From Saxidomus purpurata (lineage: Eukaryota > Mollusca > Bivalvia > Venerida > Veneridae): a DNA stretch of 64,000 nucleotides. Within the stretch, counting starts at the first letter, position 1. Each line of letters starts with the position of its first letter. The notes under the pieces are model-generated. The model had not been told where the DNA came from and made no database searches. It saw only the letters and a list, made by a program, of their open reading frames with translations. Both the position numbers and the translations under genes were made by a program. Positions 59,116-64,000 of the stretch are shown here, one piece after another. The stretch covers positions 27,137,536-27,201,535 of the forward strand of contig JAFMSR010000009.1 in assembly GCA_022818135.1 (NCBI GenBank), in the 5' to 3' direction.

Positions 59116-61844
59116 GTTAGTAACAACAGCTTTGAAATTTCTCCTCAGTGAAAAGACATAGCATCAGAATAATTTTATCGTTCATTCTAATTCATCATTT
59201 ACTTCATATATTAAAATATTAATCTTCCAATGAAATGGACGTCAGGATTTCAATGCAGTGTTTATATTTAAAAGAGTCAGAAATTTGAAACTATAGTGGT
59301 AGACAATAGTTATGAATAAAAGCACCCATTACACCTAGACAATCACCTAGTACGTGTTTTGTTGTTCGACCACAAGTGGCCTTTGTAAAGCCCTAAACAA
59401 CTTAAAAATGCTTTTAGGCTGTTTTAGTTTGTCGCTTTTATCACTTTGTGTGTCAAAAGCACAATGAAATTTTGTATAAATAGACTGAAGTTGTTGACCA
59501 GCAATTTACAATTTACACTGTGAAATTCACAAAGTACTTTATTCAGTTTTGTAGATAAAATTTGGTAAAATTGCTATTAAAGTTAAAGGTCGTGTCAAAG
59601 GGCAATAAATTTAAAGACTTTGTTTATGTAAAATGTAAACAAAGTACAGGGAATATCGCTGATTTAACCAGGATACTGCTATCAATTGCATACACCATTA
59701 CTTTTAGAAATTAGTGGTTAACTTACTTTGTCTGGTCACAAACTAACTTCAGGATAAGAATAGTAAGATTTAACCCGTACCGGTACCCCCCAAAATTTCT
59801 AAAATAGACTAGTCCAGCATTCAATTTGCACAGTACCATTAATTGTTCATGGGGTGGTAACTGAAAAATACTCACTGAAAAGGGACATAGACACTGCACA
59901 GTTAATGAGTAACATGTAAATTAAGGTTTTCACAGTTAAGGCTTTTTCAAAATTAGAGTTATGCCCCTTTGAAAAAGTCAGCAAAAGCCCAGGTTAGATT
60001 TTTTTGTCTTAACGTCAGTATAATATATAGGTAATAGTGCTAATTGTATCGAAATAAGTAATGAAATATAACGGGTTAGCTTTGTAAAAAGCTAAAATTT
60101 GGCACATTGGTTTCTTGTATGGTCCAAAGCAGTTTATGGCAGACTTTTTGCAGTTAATTAACCAATTAAAAAAACAACATTCTGTTCTGTCAGATGTTAT
60201 TTATGATGTCATTTGATGATGTCATTTTCATTGAGAAAACATTAATGAAAAATATAACTTCCTGCTTAATATGTTTGTGTTCATCAATACTTGTTCTTCA
60301 GGAAATAGAAAGTTTCCTCTGGCTGCACGCCGCCAATCTGTATGAACACTATTCTATAAATGTAGCTTTATGGTTATGTTTTCATAGTAAAATTCCTATT
60401 GTTGTACCTGCCATTTGCCTCGAAAACAGTTTCAAATGATTGACACAAATTGTATCCCGAGGTGATAGATGTTTGCAGTAAAAGTGGGAAAAATGTTTTA
60501 CAAGTAACAGATGCACTCACACCTGAGAGAAAAAAACAAAGAGAATTATAAACCTAATAATAGCACCCCCCCCCATTCTGTGTAGGTGACTATATTATTA
60601 TTCCTTTGTTTAACATTTATTAATTTATTTAGTATCCTTTTGTTAAAGGAAAGATGTTTCGTTTCTGTGTCATTTATTGCTATAATTATAATGGATTTGA
60701 AGGTGAAACAGTTCAAGGATGTATGTTGAAGATGATTCATTGGTTGTAAGAATTTTTATGTAATGATCAAAGCTATACAGAGACCAGAAAACTGACTGAT
60801 GTACTAATGTAAGCCTCTATAGCAAAGGAAAATTGAAGAGAGGGGGGGGGACAAGGTTTGAGGTTGGAGACACCATTTCCTTAGAGACTTGAACTTCAAT
60901 TAGTTAAAAACAATTTAGTTCCTTGACTTAAGTACCATATTTATGGCCTACAAAGAAAGCTTATTAAAGATTCAATATGGAAAAAGATCAGTTCTCTAAC
61001 AGAATATAACTCTTGCTTCTTATATGGCTAATGTAACCGTTCAAGTTGAAATTTGACTTTCAGACAAAAACTTATCAGTTTAAAGGTTCAGTATTCCAGT
61101 GTTTTACAATAGTCATATTTTGTAGGAAAATATAAACAGTACTTCATAGGGCATTAAGCTGTTGCTGACTTTTGGCTGACTCAGTTTAAAGGACTATATT
61201 GTAAATAAAATTAGTTCGTTTAAACTGCATTTTCATACGATAAACTTATTTTTCACCAATCTGTACTATTGAGAGAGGGTGGGGATAGGTGAACAATCGC
61301 TATATTATCAGGAAAGAGTCTTTATATCATTCTGTGATCAGTGAAACTCCATTTGGAAAGCGGCAGAAACTCGTTCACCTTTGGCGGTCCATTAACTTGC
61401 GTCTTATTCAAGCATTTTAGATGACATAATTACAAAGGGGACAGAAAACGTAACACAAAAAATCCCTGTCAAACCCTGTTATTTTCACGGATTGCTTTTT
61501 TCCTTAGGCATTGATGTAAGTGATTTGAAGTGTAAACCGTTTTTATGTAACATACAATGATACTGTGTGTTATCGACATGGCTATCTTGATTTGTCATAT
61601 GATATAGATAATCACTCTGACATCAGATAGAAAACTAGTGTGTCAAACATTTTAAATTTTATGAATGAAATAGCTGCAGTATTCATGACAATTGAACATT
61701 GTTACATAAGTCCTTATCTTGCTTATTAGGTTGAATTAATCCTTTTGCATGCTTTCATACCAGGTTGTTGCACAAGTAACCACTTCCCACATTACTGTCT
61801 GTGGTCATGTGGTTATAATGCATGCACTGAAATGAAATATCTCA

Positions 61845-62020
61845 GTCTCTCGTTGGTTAAGAGTCCGCTACCGAACTGACTCGTCATGTGAAAAAGTCGA
61901 AAGTTTTTCCGTGGAGGATGATATTGTAGTACTCAGGTTCTGTCCAGGAACAATGATGAGATAAACTTCCCTCCTGTGCTTTAGTACAATGCAATTGAAA
62001 CATGCATGAAACCCTTCGAA
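61845..62020 (+). repeat. SINE-like repeat, diverged
   Basis: CTCTCGTTGGTTAAGAGTCC (A-box-like), then ACTCAGGTTCTGTCCAGGAA and CAATGATGAGATAAACT, resembling the 1298 family. Confidence 0.5.
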
Positions 62021-62569
62021 CCACTCCCTGGTTGTTGGACAGACATCAGCTGTCTAAGTCATGACTTCATTTTCTCAGAATGTTTTTCATCTACCTTTGC
62101 TTGGCAGGGTAGACTATTCTTTGATAGATAGTATTCTGCAATTTCTGAATTTATCTGAATCTTGGATTTATTTATATTGCACAAAATTAATGTTAAATAA
62201 TAGCCGCAATCTCTGAGACAGAGTATTAAAGTTACAGATGGGAATGAAACTTTAATATTCTGTACCTGCATTCCATTTGCAATGTTTATTGATGGAACTT
62301 GTATCAAATATGCTTCCCTTTCACAGACTTGTTAGGCAAATTTACTTGAAACTTTGTCAGGTTATCAGTATTTCTCTATCCCAGTGAATCGCCTAAACTT
62401 TATGATTTATCTTCCGTATTTGCCTGCCAATTTCTGTGTCAAGTTTCAGAAAGAATTTACTTTTGCAGAAGAAACTTTTCAAGAAAATTACACTATATTA
62501 TGGAACAGGAAATTCAAAGTTCCACTGTAATAATTTTCCTAGCTCATGATGCACGATATTCATTTCTTC

Positions 62570-63258
62570 TGGAATTGCAGTCATGCTTTGTTAAGCCAGA
62601 ACTTCCGGAACTGCAGGCATGCGTTGTTCAGCCAGAACTTCCAGAACTGCAGTCATGCCTTTTTAGCCAGAACTTCCAGAACTGCAGGCATGCGTTGTTC
62701 AGCCAGAACTGCCTGAACTGCAGTCATGCCTTTTTAGCCAGAACTTCCGGAACTGCAGGCATGCGTTGTTTAGCCAGAACTTCTGGAACTGCAGGTATGC
62801 ATTGTTCAGCCAGAACTGCCGGAACTGCAGTCATGCCTTTTTAGCCAGAACTTCCGGAACTGCAGGCATGCGTTGTTTAGTCAGAACTTCTGGAACTGCA
62901 GGTATGCATTGTTCAGCCAGAACTGCCGGAACTGCAGTCATGCCTTGTTCAGCCAGAACTGCCAGAACTGCAGTCATGCCTTTTAAGCCAGAACTTCCGG
63001 AACTGCAGGCATGCGTTGTTTAGCCAGAACTTCTGGAACTGCAGGTATGCATTGTTCAGCCAGAACTGCCGGAACTGCAGTCATGCCTTGTTCAGCCAGA
63101 ACTTCCAGAACTGCAGGCATGCATTGTTCAGCCAGAACTTCAAAATTGCAGGCATGCTTTGTTCAGCCAGAACTTCCGGAACTGCAGGCATGCTTTAATT
63201 ATTTTGCCAGAACTGTGGGCATGCTTTGTTCTAATTCTGCCAGAATTGGCGGGATACT
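62570..63258 (+). repeat. 35/36-bp palindrome-rich tandem array, about 19 units
   Basis: The unit is close to GCCAGAACTTCCGGAACTGC plus AGGCATGCGTTGTTCA. It packs three self-complementary words, TTCCGGAA, CTGCAG and GCATGC. Two variants alternate (CAGTCATGCC against CAGGCATGCG), and a 107-bp higher-order unit repeats at 62761 and 62868 and again near 63010. The length is not a multiple of 3, so the overlapping frames here (RTSGTAGMRC-like) are by-products. Confidence 0.95.
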
Positions 63259-64000
63259 TTGATTCAGAGGCATAATTATTAATGTTTGAACAGGAAATGA
63301 TTTTCTTTCCATCAATATTTCTCTGTAAAAGCAAAGAAAGGATCAGTTGGTGATTTCTTTTGATTGCATAAAACTTAATGAAATCAGTTCAAAGAGAGGT
63401 TATAATTAATCTTGGAGCTGACAGTGTGCTGGAGCTGATAACAATATATACACAGTTGTCATGTACAATCAGCCGAGATGTTTCAAAAATATTTTTGGAT
63501 TAAAGATTCAGATGTTGTGGATTAAATTCTCAGAATTTGAAACTTTAATGAATTTCTGAGACACAAATTAAGTGTAAATGAAACGATGAATTTGCATAAG
63601 TGATAGACATCAGAGAGTAAACAAATAACGATATGTGACCACCCGGCTAGCTGGTTTTGATCACAATCTGCGGATGGCAGAATTAAATGAAGATCGCATT
63701 GAAATGTATATTTGACCTGACTCGGAGTCAGACTGCCAATCTGATGGGTGATATTTGGGTGGTCAAAATGAACGCTTGGAGATGCATGTTTGTTTACCAT
63801 TAATGCATTTTATGTGTACGTTACGGATATTATTAGACTTTTGACTACAGTTAATTGTTCTTAAATTGAATCATAATTCGAACAAGTCATACCACTAAAC
63901 AGGTGTAAAAAATTTGATATTGGTTAATAAACTTGTAATAGCAAATTAAGCAAAATCTTTAAGGCCAGACTAATATTATATATAGGTTATAGTAAACTTT
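63259..64000. other. Non-coding, nothing recognised
   Basis: AT-rich sequence to the window end. The minus-strand frame at 63522-63800 has no recognisable domain or splice context. Confidence 0.4.

Larger units (their letters stand above)
58000..62569. other. Non-coding, repeats only
   Basis: Possibly an intron of a gene starting at 57968. It contains a SINE (58895), dispersed-repeat copies (58680-58765, 59785-59885) and a SINE-like copy at 61845-62020. No exon is supported; a 60-nt exon-like stretch at 60301-60360 is discussed under rejected items. Confidence 0.4.

Noticed and set aside
60301..60360. 60-nt exon-like stretch EIESFLWLHAANLYEHYSIN between TTCTTCAG and GTAGCT
   Set aside because: The acceptor is good but the donor is weak, the sequence is not recognised, and it hits a stop when joined to the exon at 57968. 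Kept only as a curiosity.
62500..63262. CRISPR-like repeat array
   Set aside because: The units are contiguous with no unique spacers and the host is a eukaryote. It is a tandem satellite.

Overview
The window is AT-rich metazoan nuclear DNA, probably from a bivalve mollusc. The evidence is long introns with GT-AG junctions, many tRNA-derived SINEs, MITEs and tandem-bodied interspersed repeats, and an invertebrate-type ADAM17 gene. Several repeats look like those I associate with venerid clams; that is recollection and could not be searched.

Layout. Positions 1-2458 are intron and repeats upstream of 2459-2605, the last coding exon of an acyl-CoA dehydrogenase (ACAD10/ACAD11 type) that ends in the peroxisomal-type tripeptide AKL. 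Positions 2606-16359 hold no gene I can support. They contain a CR1-like reverse-transcriptase relic (minus), a 30-bp tandem array, an L1/Tx1-like LINE relic, a TTAA-flanked MITE and a second inverted-repeat element.

The main content is one complete 22-exon gene on the plus strand, 16360-37146. It encodes an 803-residue ADAM17/TACE-like sheddase. All intron phases agree across the 22 exons and the summed coding length is 2412 nt. The protein has a signal peptide, a prodomain with two basic cleavage sites, a cysteine switch, a HEFGHNMGSEH zinc site, a Met-turn, disintegrin-like and membrane-proximal cysteine-rich domains, a juxtamembrane segment, one transmembrane helix, and a proline-rich tail ending in the PDZ ligand ETRV. 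Its introns carry a roughly 1-kb poly(A)/poly(T) tract, SINEs, a nested hAT-type insertion with an exact 8-bp target duplication, a snap-back MITE with its own 8-bp duplication, and several hairpin-headed repeats.

Positions 37147-64000 hold the ADAM17 3' region, another TTAA MITE, another hairpin-headed repeat, SINEs, microsatellites and a 35/36-bp palindrome-rich array. I found no complete gene there. Three short ATG-started segments followed by donor-like sites (49864, 51252, 57968) could be first exons of a gene continuing beyond the window, but this is weakly supported.

The two certain genes, the ACAD tail and ADAM17, lie head-to-tail on the same strand with no visible functional link. 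All exon boundaries were read by eye from reading frame, GT-AG sites and similarity to known family members. No alignment or transcript was available.
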